A stretch of 64,000 bases of DNA from Pyramidobacter porci (GTDB lineage Bacteria; Synergistota; Synergistia; Synergistales; Dethiosulfovibrionaceae). The notes under the pieces were generated by a model. The model was not told the DNA's origin and made no database searches. It saw nothing but the letters and a program-made list of their open reading frames with translations. The DNA lies in the NCBI RefSeq assembly GCF_009695745.1, contig NZ_VUNH01000008.1:62001-126000 (forward strand), in the 5' to 3' direction. The position numbers were made by a program, and so were the translations under genes. Below, one piece after another: positions 1 to 7,558 of this stretch (the stretch's first letter is position 1; every line of letters begins with the position of its first letter).

Positions 1-121
1 CGGCGTCGTACGCCCAGTGGTTCATCGGCACGTCGCTGAACGGGTTCGCGGCGAACGCCGGCGCGGCTGCGGCCGCCAGCGATGCGGCGGCGACTACGGC
101 GAGCATTTTCTTCATACTCAT
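1..121 (-). CDS. SLH-domain envelope protein, N-terminal fragment
   Basis: Only the first 40 or so codons lie in the window; the gene runs off the left edge. The product begins MSMKKMLAVVAAASLAA, a lysine-plus-alanine Sec signal peptide ending in a typical AFA-A cleavage site. The mature part starts NPFSDVPMNHWAYDA, which matches the opening of an S-layer-homology domain (F-x-D-V-P-x-x-H-W-A). In Synergistota this arrangement is usual for SLH-porin-type outer-membrane proteins. I chose the ATG at 121 because an AGGAGGAG sequence lies about 8 bases upstream; a second ATG at 115 would place it too far away. The porin part is not visible, so the exact family is inference. Confidence 0.7.
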   Translation of the reverse strand, partial: MSMKKMLAVVAAASLAAAAAPAFAANPFSDVPMNHWAYDA

Positions 122-336
122 TCTCGAAACTCCTCCTCAAAACGGAACCATGACTTGCGGCGTCTCATGACGCCGTTTCCCGGCCGGGAACAAACCGTCA
201 GGAGAGAGTTCACAAAAAGCTTTGGGAAGGAGTGGCCTCGTTTCCTCATTCCTCTTCGCCTTTTTTCGTCTCGTTCCCCTGAGTCTTCTCCAGACCGTGA
301 AACCGTGTTCTCTATCGTACAGGAAACCATTCTTTT

Positions 337-708
337 TCATGATTTCCCTGAACGCAGATCCTCTTCGGCGCAGTTGGAATTCTCTTTTCGTTCGAGATAT
401 TTCACGCGCTTTTTCAGCACATGGCGTTCAGCTTTCAGGTTTCCGATGCTGGCTTTCAGACAACGGTTCTCCACTTTCAAGCGTTCCAACTCGCCCATGG
501 GCGGGCTTTCCTTACGGCTGCGTCCCGTTCCGCGAAGATCGTCAAGACCGTGCTCGCCGTATTTGCGGAACTTGCTGACCCAAGAATACACCTGACCATA
601 ACTGACGCCGTACTTGCGAATGGCTTGAAGGTAGTCGGCACCGTGATCAATGCAATAGTTCACGATCTCCAGCCGTTGCTCTTTACTTGTCTGTTTTACC
701 CCGCTCAT
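337..708 (-). CDS. Orphan IS3-type transposase OrfA (HTH protein)
   Basis: A 123-residue protein with an N-terminal helix-turn-helix (about residues 8-50, including YLQAIRKYGVSYGQVYSWV) and a C-terminal leucine/lysine-rich coiled coil (about 70-110, LERLKVENRCLKASIGNL). This is the build of IS3/IS150-family OrfA proteins, which bind the element ends and help the catalytic OrfB. An AGGAGG sequence precedes the ATG at 708. No OrfB with a DDE domain follows in any frame before the next gene begins at 121, and I find no matching right end. It is therefore probably a remnant of an insertion element, although a domesticated DNA-binding protein cannot be excluded. Confidence 0.6.
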   Translation of the reverse strand: MSGVKQTSKEQRLEIVNYCIDHGADYLQAIRKYGVSYGQVYSWVSKFRKYGEHGLDDLRGTGRSRKESPPMGELERLKVENRCLKASIGNLKAERHVLKKRVKYLERKENSNCAEEDLRSGKS

Positions 709-1092
709 GGAAATTCCTCCTCAGTTCATCGGGAAAGGCTTGCAAAAGACCGAAAACTTCTTTCCAGAATCGCTGTGGAATTTCGCCCGACGCGCGGTCT
801 TTATGCCCAAAAGCCACACAGGCACCCTCTACGAACCGACGCTCAGCCCCGCTGTTCACAAAACAGAACTCTCGAGGTTTTTCGGAATCATTTTACGAAA
901 CTCACATCTTTTCTCAATTGTCAGTAATTGAAAGTGACCATTTTTTGTTCACTTTCAAAGAGCTGTATAGAATTTAACGATTTTTAAACGGACGGGAACT
1001 GTCCAACCGGGGACAAACGCCGCCGCGATACCCAAACTCAGGCGCAAAGCCCGGCGTCGTCCTCCAAACCCAAGGGACATGCTCCACAGGGA
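709..1092. other. Intergenic region upstream of the OrfA remnant
   Basis: I see no coding region here. The stretch 880-960 is more AT-rich than its surroundings and holds the inverted repeat described separately. It may include the outer end of the former insertion element. Confidence 0.4.
928..958. repeat. 10-bp inverted repeat TTGAAAGTGA/TCACTTTCAA
   Basis: Arms 928-937 and 949-958 are perfectly complementary and enclose an 11-base T-rich spacer. Position and sequence suit either the left terminal repeat of the IS3-like element or a small terminator or operator. No partner copy is visible on the other side of the transposase gene. Confidence 0.4.
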
Positions 1093-1150
1093 ACAAAAGA
1101 GCGCGGAATGCCGATGACTCGGGAGTCATCGGCATTCCGCGCTCTTTTGT
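1093..1150. terminator. Perfect 28-bp hairpin, bidirectional terminator
   Basis: Two 28-base arms (1093-1120 and 1123-1150) are exact reverse complements. A-rich and T-rich ends give a T-run on either strand. It lies just beyond the 3' end of the minus-strand YhcH-like gene, whose transcript it would end. Confidence 0.85.
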
Positions 1151-1181
1151 TTTTCGTTTCGCCACTCCAGACGGTCAGACG

Positions 1182-1658
1182 TTACGACAGTTCCCGGTGC
1201 GGGATCAGCGAGCGGTGAATCTTCGCCACGATCTTGCGGATCCGCCGCGGCGTTCCCGGCGCCACGCAGGGACGATGGGCGTCCTCGGGGAAGAAGACGG
1301 CGAACATGCCGCCCGTGCAGTCCAGCGTCAGCCCTTCGCCCTTGAAGAACTGGATGTCGCGATCTTCGTCGTACTCCCCAAGCGGCGTCACCCGCCCCAG
1401 CGGCGCGCAGCCGATCAGCTCGTCTCCGGCGATCGTCATCTGCACGTCCACAAACTCGCGGTGCGCCTCGAAAAGCGTCCGCTCGAGCGGCTTCGTCTCC
1501 GGCTCGTCGATGGAAAACCACGCCTTGCCGGGAATCAGCTCCGTCGTGCCGGGACTCAGCTCCTTCAGGTCGGCGCGGGCCAGCTGGCGCACGGCCCAGG
1601 CGAAGACTTCGCCGAGGCCGCTGTAATTTCTCGCGTCGTCGATATGCGCGTAAATCAT
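1182..1658 (-). CDS. YhcH/YjgK/YiaL family protein
   Basis: The 158-residue product begins MIYAHIDDARNYSGLG and has the single-domain cupin-like pattern of the YhcH/YjgK/YiaL (DUF386) family: EFVDVQMTIAGDELIGC near residue 68 and FAVFFPEDAHRPCVAPG near residue 118. The latter contains the conserved PxDxHxP-like metal-binding stretch. Members are often found beside sialic-acid or sugar-acid genes and are thought to bind small anomeric sugars, but no such genes are nearby. An AAGGAG ribosome-binding site lies 9 bases before the ATG. The same strand carries the HD hydrolase 32 bases upstream, so the two are probably cotranscribed. Specific function unknown. Confidence 0.85.
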   Translation of the reverse strand: MIYAHIDDARNYSGLGEVFAWAVRQLARADLKELSPGTTELIPGKAWFSIDEPETKPLERTLFEAHREFVDVQMTIAGDELIGCAPLGRVTPLGEYDEDRDIQFFKGEGLTLDCTGGMFAVFFPEDAHRPCVAPGTPRRIRKIVAKIHRSLIPHRELS

Positions 1659-1690
1659 AGACTCTCTCTCCTTCGGATAAAAAACGCCGT

Positions 1691-2884
1691 TTATCTGAAA
1701 CAGTCGAAAAGCTCTTTCACCTCGTAGCCGGCCACCCGGCGCGAGGCGAAAGAGTCGTACAGGCGCATGGACGCCTCCTCGAGCGCCGAGGGGCGCACGC
1801 CGATGCGGATCGACTCGCGCGCTTCGATGTAGGCCGACAGCTTGTCGCAGACTTCGATAACGCGGCCGTCGACGGGATCCATCTCGTCGCGCCCCTCGGC
1901 GTCGGCAAGATCGCGGCCGATGACGCGCACGCGGCCGTTCGTGCGGACGCGGTTTTCGAACTCGTCCATGACCATGTAGAGCACGTCGTCGCGCCACGCC
2001 GGCGGCAGCAGCGGGAACAGGTTCTCCTCGACGCCGCGGCGTTCCAGCTTTTTGACCAGCTCGTCGAGCCCCTTGACGGAGCGCTTCACGGGCGAAATGA
2101 TGTCGCGCGTCAGCACCTCGGGCAGGTCGTGGAAGAGACCGCCGTAAAAATCGTTGCGCCGCCGCCGCGCGCCCGCGCCGATCTCGAGCGAGATGAGCCA
2201 GCTCAGCAGCGCGACCACCAGCAGATGGCCGAGCACCGACGTGGGCGGCAGGCGCTGGACCTGCGCCCAGCGCTTCTGGAACTGCAGCTGCCCGACGAGG
2301 CTGATCAGGTCGTTGAAGGCACCGCCCTCCGGCGAGAGGATGTCCTCCACCGCGGCCAGATCGCGGTATTTTTCGATCTCGCCCATGATCTCTTCGCGCG
2401 TCTTTTCGATGCCGTACAGCGGCTTGCTCCAATAGTAGATGAAGCCGAACTCCCAGCGCGTGGCGATGTAGTGCGCGGCGCCGAGGATGCGGTCTTCGAG
2501 GCTGTCGGGCACCGATCCGAGATAGGCGCGGCACTGCCCGCACAGCGGATAATCGAGCGGCGACAACAGCGGCTCGAGCTGGGCGTAAACCCAATCGTTG
2601 AGCTGACGCTGCTGCGCGCGGTCCTGCATGAGGCGGTGGAAGACGGGCGGCTTGATGTCAGTGACGAGCACGCGGTGCAAAAAGCTGAACGCGCCGTTGG
2701 CGACGAGCCGGTTCCAGTCGACGGCGCGGCCGCGGTCTTCTTCGGCGCGGGCGATGAAATAGGCGATCATCGCCTTGTGCGCCTGCTTGTCGATCTCGGT
2801 GAACTGGGCCGTGCGCGGATGGTCGTTCCAGCGCTCGATGCTCGAGGCGGAAAAAATCAATTCCATCAGGCCTTTTGAAATCAT
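1691..2884 (-). CDS. HD-domain phosphohydrolase (YfbR/HD_3-like)
   Basis: 397 residues. The C-terminal half carries an HD-domain core: H at about 221 (SVLGHLLVVALL), then NDFYGGLFHDLPEVLTRD followed by IISPVKRS. The HDLPE...DIISPVK pattern is characteristic of the YfbR/HD_3 group of metal-dependent nucleotide phosphohydrolases. The N-terminal 190 residues are helical and unlike the short 5'-nucleotidase YfbR, so the substrate cannot be assigned. GGAGGG lies about 11 bases before the ATG at 2884; a second possible start is the methionine at residue 7. It lies directly upstream of the YhcH-like gene on the same strand. Confidence 0.8.
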   Translation of the reverse strand: MISKGLMELIFSASSIERWNDHPRTAQFTEIDKQAHKAMIAYFIARAEEDRGRAVDWNRLVANGAFSFLHRVLVTDIKPPVFHRLMQDRAQQRQLNDWVYAQLEPLLSPLDYPLCGQCRAYLGSVPDSLEDRILGAAHYIATRWEFGFIYYWSKPLYGIEKTREEIMGEIEKYRDLAAVEDILSPEGGAFNDLISLVGQLQFQKRWAQVQRLPPTSVLGHLLVVALLSWLISLEIGAGARRRRNDFYGGLFHDLPEVLTRDIISPVKRSVKGLDELVKKLERRGVEENLFPLLPPAWRDDVLYMVMDEFENRVRTNGRVRVIGRDLADAEGRDEMDPVDGRVIEVCDKLSAYIEARESIRIGVRPSALEEASMRLYDSFASRRVAGYEVKELFDCFR

Positions 2885-3031
2885 GAAACGTTCGTCCCTC
2901 CTTCAGCGGGGATTCCGCACCGATTATAATGGATGGCGCCGTTTTATGACAGCCCGGCCGGTCTTCATGTATTATAATAAAGGATCTTCGAAACCGCGCT
3001 CTCGTTTCGAGGACGAACAGGAGGTTTGACC

Positions 3032-5080
3032 ATGAAAAAAATCATTCGGACGCTGCTGACGTTTCTGATCCTGACAGTCCCGCCGCTGACGGCGGCGGCG
3101 CAACAGCCTTCCCCCGAAGAACAGGCCGCGGAGAAATTCTTCTTGAGCCGCAACTGGAAGTCCGTCGAGACGCTGCTCGAACAACGGGAAAAACTTTCGC
3201 CGCGCGCCCTGTCGCTGGCGGCGAACGCGCTTTGGTATCAGTCGCGCTGGGGCGACGCTCTGGAAGTGATGGAACAGATCGGCAGCCGCTATCCCAGAAG
3301 CGTCGTCCCCTATGCGAGCCTGCTCAAAGCGCTGGCGCTGGAACGCACCGGACGGCCCGGGGAGGCCTATCAAGCCGGACTGGCGCTCTATCAGGCAAAA
3401 TTCACGCCGCGGCTGGCACGCTACTACGCCATGTATTTGCTCTTCCGCCTCACCGAGAACGTCGACGAGAAGGAAAAATGGCTGCGCCGCATGGCCGACG
3501 CGACCAGCAGCGACGATCAGGAAGCGGAAATGCTGAGCGAGCTGGCCAAGCTCGGCCGCATGAAGTCCGCCGACGCGCTGCGCCTGCTCAAGCTGGAGCC
3601 GCGCAACGCCGCCGCGCTCAAGATCGCCGCAAAAGCGCCTTCGTCGCTGCAGCGCAGCTACCGCCTCGGCTACGCCGCCTACCTCGACGGCCGTTATCAG
3701 GACGGCGTCAAATTCCTGAGCCAGCTCAAATGGGACGGGGCTTACGGCGAGTCGGGGACTTACTACCTGGCCATGTGCTATCAGCGCCTGGGGAAACCGC
3801 AGCTGGCCGCGCCGCTTTTCGAGAAGCTCGCCTTCAAAAAAGACGGCGATTACGTGGCCCGATCGCTCTCGCGCCTGTCGCTGATGATCGGCGGCGCGGC
3901 GGAAAAAGCGGCGCTGAGCGCCATGCTCAAGGCCGCCGATGACAAAAACGCGTTCCGCGCCGCGTCGGCGCTCTATTCGCTGGCCACCAGCCACTGGAGC
4001 AAAGCCGAAGAAGCCCGTGACGATTACATCGAACGCTTTCCCAATGGGACGCGCGCGAACGCGCTGCTCTGGGGCAAGGGCTGGGACGCTTTCCGCCGCA
4101 AAGATTACGAGACGGCGCTGAAAAACTGGAAACTTTCGGCCGCTCAACCCGGCGACCTGAGCGCCGCCCGCCTGCTCTACTGGCACGTCAGAGCGCTGAA
4201 CGATCTGGGGCGCGCCGCCGAAGCGGAAAAATACGAGAAAGAACTGGGAGACGATCACGCCCTGAGCATCTACAGCTTTATGGCCTTCGACGGAGGCTCG
4301 CTCAAAATCGCTGACGCGCCGCTGCCGAAGGACCTCGCCCCCGCTCCCGCGAGCGAACTGGAACGCTGGGGCTTCATGACCCACGCCCGCATGCTGCTGA
4401 CCGGCAGAAACGATCTGCCCAGCCGGATGCGCCGCTCTCAGCTGGCTCGCTGGCTCGGCCTCGAAGGACAGGCGTACGCCGACCTGCACGGCGCCATCGA
4501 GAGCAAACTGAAAGGCCGCGAGATCCCCCGCGCCCTGCTGGAGCTCGTCTACCCGCGCCCCTATCGCGCCGCCGTCGAAGCGCAGGCCGAAAAGTTCGGC
4601 GTCGATCCTCTCCTGGTCTGGTCGATCATGAAGCAGGAAAGCTCGTTCGATCCCCGCGCCACCAGCTGGGTGGGCGCGGCCGGCCTGATGCAGCTCATGC
4701 CGGCCACGGCGGCCGGCGAAGCCAAAAAGATCGGCCTGAAAAAGTACAGTCCCTACAATCCCGCCGACAACATCGCCATGGGCGCGTCGCACATCGGCGG
4801 CCTGATCGCCCGCTTCAAGCGCCTCGACTGGGCCGTATCGGCCTACAACGCCGGCGGCGGCAACGTGAACAAATGGAACGCCGAGCGCGGCGGCTGGGAA
4901 CAGGACGCCTGGATGGAAGGCGTTCCCTTTCGCGAGACCAACGATTACGTCAAAAAAGTCCTCGGCAACTACGAAGTGTACAAAAAGCTCTACGGCGACT
5001 TCTACGCCAAGCAGAAAGAGAAGCGCGAAACCGCCCAAAAGGCGCCCCCCAGCGGCCAGACTCCGCCCGTCCATGAATAA
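3032..5080 (+). CDS. slt: Soluble lytic murein transglycosylase
   Basis: 682 residues with a Sec signal peptide (MKKIIRTLLTFLILTVPPL, cleaved near residue 24) that sends it to the periplasm. Residues about 30-480 are alpha-helical repeats like the doughnut-shaped U/L domains of Slt70. The catalytic SLT domain follows at about 510-650: WSIMKQESSFDPRA carries the catalytic glutamate (Glu536), followed by GLMQLMPATA and AYNAGGGNV. It would cleave the MurNAc-GlcNAc bond with 1,6-anhydro product formation during wall turnover. AGGAGG lies 7 bases before the ATG at 3032; an in-frame TTG two codons earlier is less likely. Its end overlaps thiN by 8 bases. Confidence 0.93.
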   Translation: MKKIIRTLLTFLILTVPPLTAAAQQPSPEEQAAEKFFLSRNWKSVETLLEQREKLSPRALSLAANALWYQSRWGDALEVMEQIGSRYPRSVVPYASLLKALALERTGRPGEAYQAGLALYQAKFTPRLARYYAMYLLFRLTENVDEKEKWLRRMADATSSDDQEAEMLSELAKLGRMKSADALRLLKLEPRNAAALKIAAKAPSSLQRSYRLGYAAYLDGRYQDGVKFLSQLKWDGAYGESGTYYLAMCYQRLGKPQLAAPLFEKLAFKKDGDYVARSLSRLSLMIGGAAEKAALSAMLKAADDKNAFRAASALYSLATSHWSKAEEARDDYIERFPNGTRANALLWGKGWDAFRRKDYETALKNWKLSAAQPGDLSAARLLYWHVRALNDLGRAAEAEKYEKELGDDHALSIYSFMAFDGGSLKIADAPLPKDLAPAPASELERWGFMTHARMLLTGRNDLPSRMRRSQLARWLGLEGQAYADLHGAIESKLKGREIPRALLELVYPRPYRAAVEAQAEKFGVDPLLVWSIMKQESSFDPRATSWVGAAGLMQLMPATAAGEAKKIGLKKYSPYNPADNIAMGASHIGGLIARFKRLDWAVSAYNAGGGNVNKWNAERGGWEQDAWMEGVPFRETNDYVKKVLGNYEVYKKLYGDFYAKQKEKRETAQKAPPSGQTPPVHE

Positions 5081-5717
5081 GTCCGTCTGCTGGATCGCGG
5101 GAGCCGGCGAGTTCTACGCCCCCGCCTTCGCGCCTCTGCCCGGCGATTACGTGATCGCGGCCGACGGCGGCTATGAATCGCTGCGCCGCCACGGAGCGAC
5201 GATCGACATGGCGCTGGGTGACTTCGACTCGCTGGGCTATGTGCCTAAACACCGCAACGTCGTGCGCTGCTCTCCCGTCAAGGACGATACCGACATGGCG
5301 CTCGCCGTCAAAGAAGGACTGTCGCTCGGCTACGAGCGCTTCGCCCTGCTGGGGGGGCTCGGCGGGCGGCTGGGGCACACGCTCGCCAACCTGCAGACGC
5401 TGATGTACCTTTCACGTCGCGGCGCGCGCGGCTTTCTGATCGGAAAAAACGAAACCGCCACAGCGCTGACCGACGGCGAGCTGTATTTCAGCGACGCGCA
5501 CCGCGGTTACCTCTCGCTGTTTTGCCTGAGCGAACCAGCCTGCGGCGTCACGCTGCGGGGCCTCAAATACGAACTGACGGACGCGACGCTGGAAAGTTTC
5601 GTCGCCCTCGGCGTCAGCAACGAATTCACCGGCCGGGAAAGCTCCGTGGCCGTCGCCCGCGGCACGCTCGTCGTCCTGTGGCAGGACGGCCGTCTGGAAG
5701 AAATGCTGCGCGCTTGA
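5073..5717 (+). CDS. thiN: Thiamine pyrophosphokinase
   Basis: 214 residues. It transfers pyrophosphate from ATP to thiamine, giving thiamine diphosphate. Family motifs appear in order: AADGGYESL (about 29), LGDFDSLG (about 48), SPVKDDTDMALAV (about 68) and LLGGLGGRLGHTLANLQ (about 90), which form the nucleotide- and Mg-binding site. The start codon lies inside the end of the transglycosylase gene, so translation is probably coupled. It lies upstream of, and outside, the TPP riboswitch that controls thiE-thiD. The cofactor is needed by the AcoAB E1 enzyme encoded in this window. Confidence 0.93.
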   Translation: MNKSVCWIAGAGEFYAPAFAPLPGDYVIAADGGYESLRRHGATIDMALGDFDSLGYVPKHRNVVRCSPVKDDTDMALAVKEGLSLGYERFALLGGLGGRLGHTLANLQTLMYLSRRGARGFLIGKNETATALTDGELYFSDAHRGYLSLFCLSEPACGVTLRGLKYELTDATLESFVALGVSNEFTGRESSVAVARGTLVVLWQDGRLEEMLRA

Positions 5718-5741
5718 CGCGGGCGCCGCAGGAACTATAAT
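5714..5741 (+). promoter_or_regulatory. Sigma-70 promoter for the thiE-thiD leader
   Basis: TTGACG (5714-5719), a 16-base spacer and TATAAT (5736-5741). The -35 box overlaps the thiN stop codon. Predicted transcription would begin near 5748, about ten bases before the TPP aptamer. Confidence 0.7.
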
Positions 5742-5756
5742 TTCAAACGGGAACTT

Positions 5757-5851
5757 CATCACGCAGGGGAGCCCGCACAGACGGGCTGAGAGGAGGCCGC
5801 ACGGCCTCGACCCTTTGAACCTGATACGGGATCATGCCGGCGAAGGAAGCG
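5757..5851 (+). ncRNA. TPP riboswitch (THI element)
   Basis: The sequence contains the conserved THI-box elements in order: GGGGAGCCC, then CGGGCTGAGAGG, a variable stem (GGCCGCACGGCC), ACCCTTTGAACCTGAT, and ATGCCGGCGAAGGAAGC. These form the pyrimidine- and pyrophosphate-binding arms of the TPP aptamer. It is followed at once by a strong hairpin and then thiE-thiD, so high TPP should switch these genes off. TPP riboswitches are well known for this pathway; the mechanism here is inferred from layout. Confidence 0.95.
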
Positions 5852-5860
5852 CTTTCTGAA

Positions 5861-5902
5861 AAGGACGGGGGAGAGCCGGCACGCCGGCTCTCCCCCGTCC
5901 TT
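5861..5902 (+). terminator. Riboswitch-linked hairpin upstream of thiE
   Basis: Perfect 20-bp arms (5861-5880 and 5883-5902) start ten bases after the aptamer. This is the expected place for the expression platform. The tail is only TTATCT rather than a clean U-run, so termination may be weak or regulation may act partly on translation. Confidence 0.7.
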
Positions 5903-5972
5903 ATCTGCGGCGAAAATCGCCCCCCGCGGCGAACGCCTCTGGTGAACACTTCTGATGAAAGAAGGGAAACTC

Positions 5973-6614
5973 ATGATCTGCTCAAGAGAATCGCTGCGTC
6001 TCTACGCCGTCACCGACCGCCATTGGCTGGGCGCGAAGACGCTGGCGCAGGCGGTGGAAGAAGCGTTGCGCGGCGGCGCCACGATGGTGCAGCTGCGCGA
6101 GAAAGATCTGCCCGACGACCTTTTTCTGGCCGAAGCGTTGGCGATCAAATCCGTCGTGAAAAGGTACAACGCGCCGCTGATCGTCAACGACCGCGTCGAG
6201 ATCGCGCTGGCCTGCGGCGCTGACGGCGTCCACCTCGGGCAGGACGATGCGGATCCGCGCGCGGCGCGTCTGCGGCTCGGCCCGCGCAAAATCATCGGCG
6301 TCTCGGCACACAGCGTGGCGGAGGCCGTCGTTGCCGAGCGTAACGGCGCCGATTATCTCGGTTCGGGGGCGCTGTTTCCGACCGGCACCAAGGACAACGC
6401 CGCCGCGCTGCCGCTGGACGAACTGAAACGCATCGCTGAGGCTGTCTCCATCCCCGTCGTGGGCATCGGCGGCATCACGGCGGACAATCTGCCGCGGCTG
6501 AAAGGCTCGGGGCTGTGCGGCGCGGCCGTCGTCTCGGCGCTCTTCGCCGCGCCCGACGTCGAAGTGTCGGCGCGCCGCCTGCGCCGTCTCGCCGACGAAA
6601 TTTTCGGCGCCTGA
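5973..6614 (+). CDS. thiE: Thiamine-phosphate synthase
   Basis: 213 residues, TIM-barrel fold. It joins HMP-diphosphate and thiazole phosphate to give thiamine monophosphate. Visible motifs are LRLYAVTDRHWL (N-terminal strand), ATMVQLREKDL (diphosphate site), IVNDRVEIAL, GADGVHLGQDDADP (Mg-binding aspartates), GSGALFPTGTKDN and GIGGIT near the C terminus. I chose the ATG at 5973 because GAAGGGA precedes it by five bases; the ATG at 5955 would include that ribosome site in the coding region. It forms an operon with thiD 26 bases downstream under the TPP riboswitch. No thiC or thiazole genes are present here, which suggests salvage. Confidence 0.94.
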   Translation: MICSRESLRLYAVTDRHWLGAKTLAQAVEEALRGGATMVQLREKDLPDDLFLAEALAIKSVVKRYNAPLIVNDRVEIALACGADGVHLGQDDADPRAARLRLGPRKIIGVSAHSVAEAVVAERNGADYLGSGALFPTGTKDNAAALPLDELKRIAEAVSIPVVGIGGITADNLPRLKGSGLCGAAVVSALFAAPDVEVSARRLRRLADEIFGA

Positions 6615-6640
6615 ATTTTTTTCGCAAAGGAGTCTTTCCG

Positions 6641-7435
6641 ATGATATATAAAGTTCTCACGATCGCCGGTTCCGACTGCTCCGGCGGCGCCGGCGTCCAG
6701 GCCGACCTCAAGACCATGGCGGCCCACAAGGTGTACGGCATGAGCGCGATCACGGCGCTGACCGCTCAAAACACCACCGGCGTCTTCGGCGTGCTCGAAG
6801 CTTCGCCGGAATTCGTGGCGCAGCAGATCGACTGCGTCTTCGACGACATCCGCCCCGACGCCGTGAAAATCGGCATGGTGTCCAGCGCCGCCATCATCTC
6901 GGCCATCGCCGCCCGGCTCAAGGCTTTCGGCGCGCGCAACATCGTTGTCGACCCCGTCATGGTCGCCACCAGCGGCTCGCGCCTGCTCGACGAAGACGCG
7001 ACCGGCGCGCTGCGCGGCGAACTGCTGCCATTGGGAACGGTGATCACGCCCAACATCCCCGAGGCGGAAACGCTCTGCGGCTTCGCCATCGCCGATCACG
7101 ACGACATGGAACGGGCGGCCCGGCGCCTCGCCGCCGGTTTGGGCGGCGCCGTGTTGATCAAGGGCGGACACCTGACCGACTGCGCCGACGACCTGCTCTT
7201 CAGCGAAGGACGCCCCGTCTGGCTGAACTCGCCGCGTCTGGACAATCACAACACGCACGGCACGGGCTGCACGCTCTCGTCGGCCATCGCCTGCCATCTC
7301 GCCATGGGCCGCAGCGTCGAAGAAAGCGTGCGCCGCGCCAAAGCCTACGTCACCGGCGCGCTGCGGGCCGGGCTGAATCTCGGGCGCGGCCCGGGACCGC
7401 TCGATCACGCCTGGGCCGTCAGAGAAGCGGACTGA
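6641..7435 (+). CDS. thiD: Hydroxymethylpyrimidine (phosphate) kinase
   Basis: 264 residues, ribokinase fold. It phosphorylates HMP and HMP-P to supply ThiE. Motifs: TIAGSDCSGGAGVQADLKT at residues 6-24, GVFGVLEASPEFVAQQ, KIGMVSSA, VVDPVMVATSGSRLL (about 105), PNIPEAETLCG, LIKGGH, and the anion-hole and catalytic stretch NTHGTGCTLSSAIA near residue 207 (catalytic Asp replaced by the usual Cys-containing GTGC form of ThiD). AAGGAG precedes the ATG by 9 bases. It is the second gene of the TPP-controlled operon. Confidence 0.95.
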   Translation: MIYKVLTIAGSDCSGGAGVQADLKTMAAHKVYGMSAITALTAQNTTGVFGVLEASPEFVAQQIDCVFDDIRPDAVKIGMVSSAAIISAIAARLKAFGARNIVVDPVMVATSGSRLLDEDATGALRGELLPLGTVITPNIPEAETLCGFAIADHDDMERAARRLAAGLGGAVLIKGGHLTDCADDLLFSEGRPVWLNSPRLDNHNTHGTGCTLSSAIACHLAMGRSVEESVRRAKAYVTGALRAGLNLGRGPGPLDHAWAVREAD

Positions 7436-7449
7436 TACCGGATCTCACG

Positions 7450-7478
7450 TTGACACGGTGAGGCGGCATTGTTATAAT
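7450..7478 (+). promoter_or_regulatory. Consensus sigma-70 promoter of first YtcJ gene
   Basis: TTGACA (7450-7455), 17-base spacer and TATAAT (7473-7478): a perfect consensus promoter. The roughly 75-base AU-rich leader that follows contains a small ACCGT/ACGGT hairpin before the start codon. Confidence 0.8.
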
Positions 7479-7558
7479 TCTCCAAAATCAAAATTTTAAT
7501 AATCAAAAAACGACCGTTGAAAGCTGACGGTTTTATACAAATAAGGCGAGGTGTTTGC

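Noticed and set aside
158-175. Hairpin CGGCGTC-TCAT-GACGCCG as terminator
   Set aside because: Short stem with only three T behind it and lying in the leader of the SLH-protein gene; could be a leader structure, but there is too little to call it.
137-340. Short minus-strand frame following OrfA as OrfB fragment
   Set aside because: The translation (MKKNGFLYDREHGFTVW...) shows no DDE-domain or typical OrfB start motif.
1182-2594. 470-codon frame that seems to fuse an unknown domain to the YhcH-like protein
   Set aside because: The upstream part is an alternative frame of the HD hydrolase. The YhcH-like gene has its own ATG at 1658 with a good ribosome site.
2972-5074. 700-codon open frame on the minus strand
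   Set aside because: Antisense to the lytic transglycosylase, which has a signal peptide and catalytic motifs; the antisense product has no recognisable domain.
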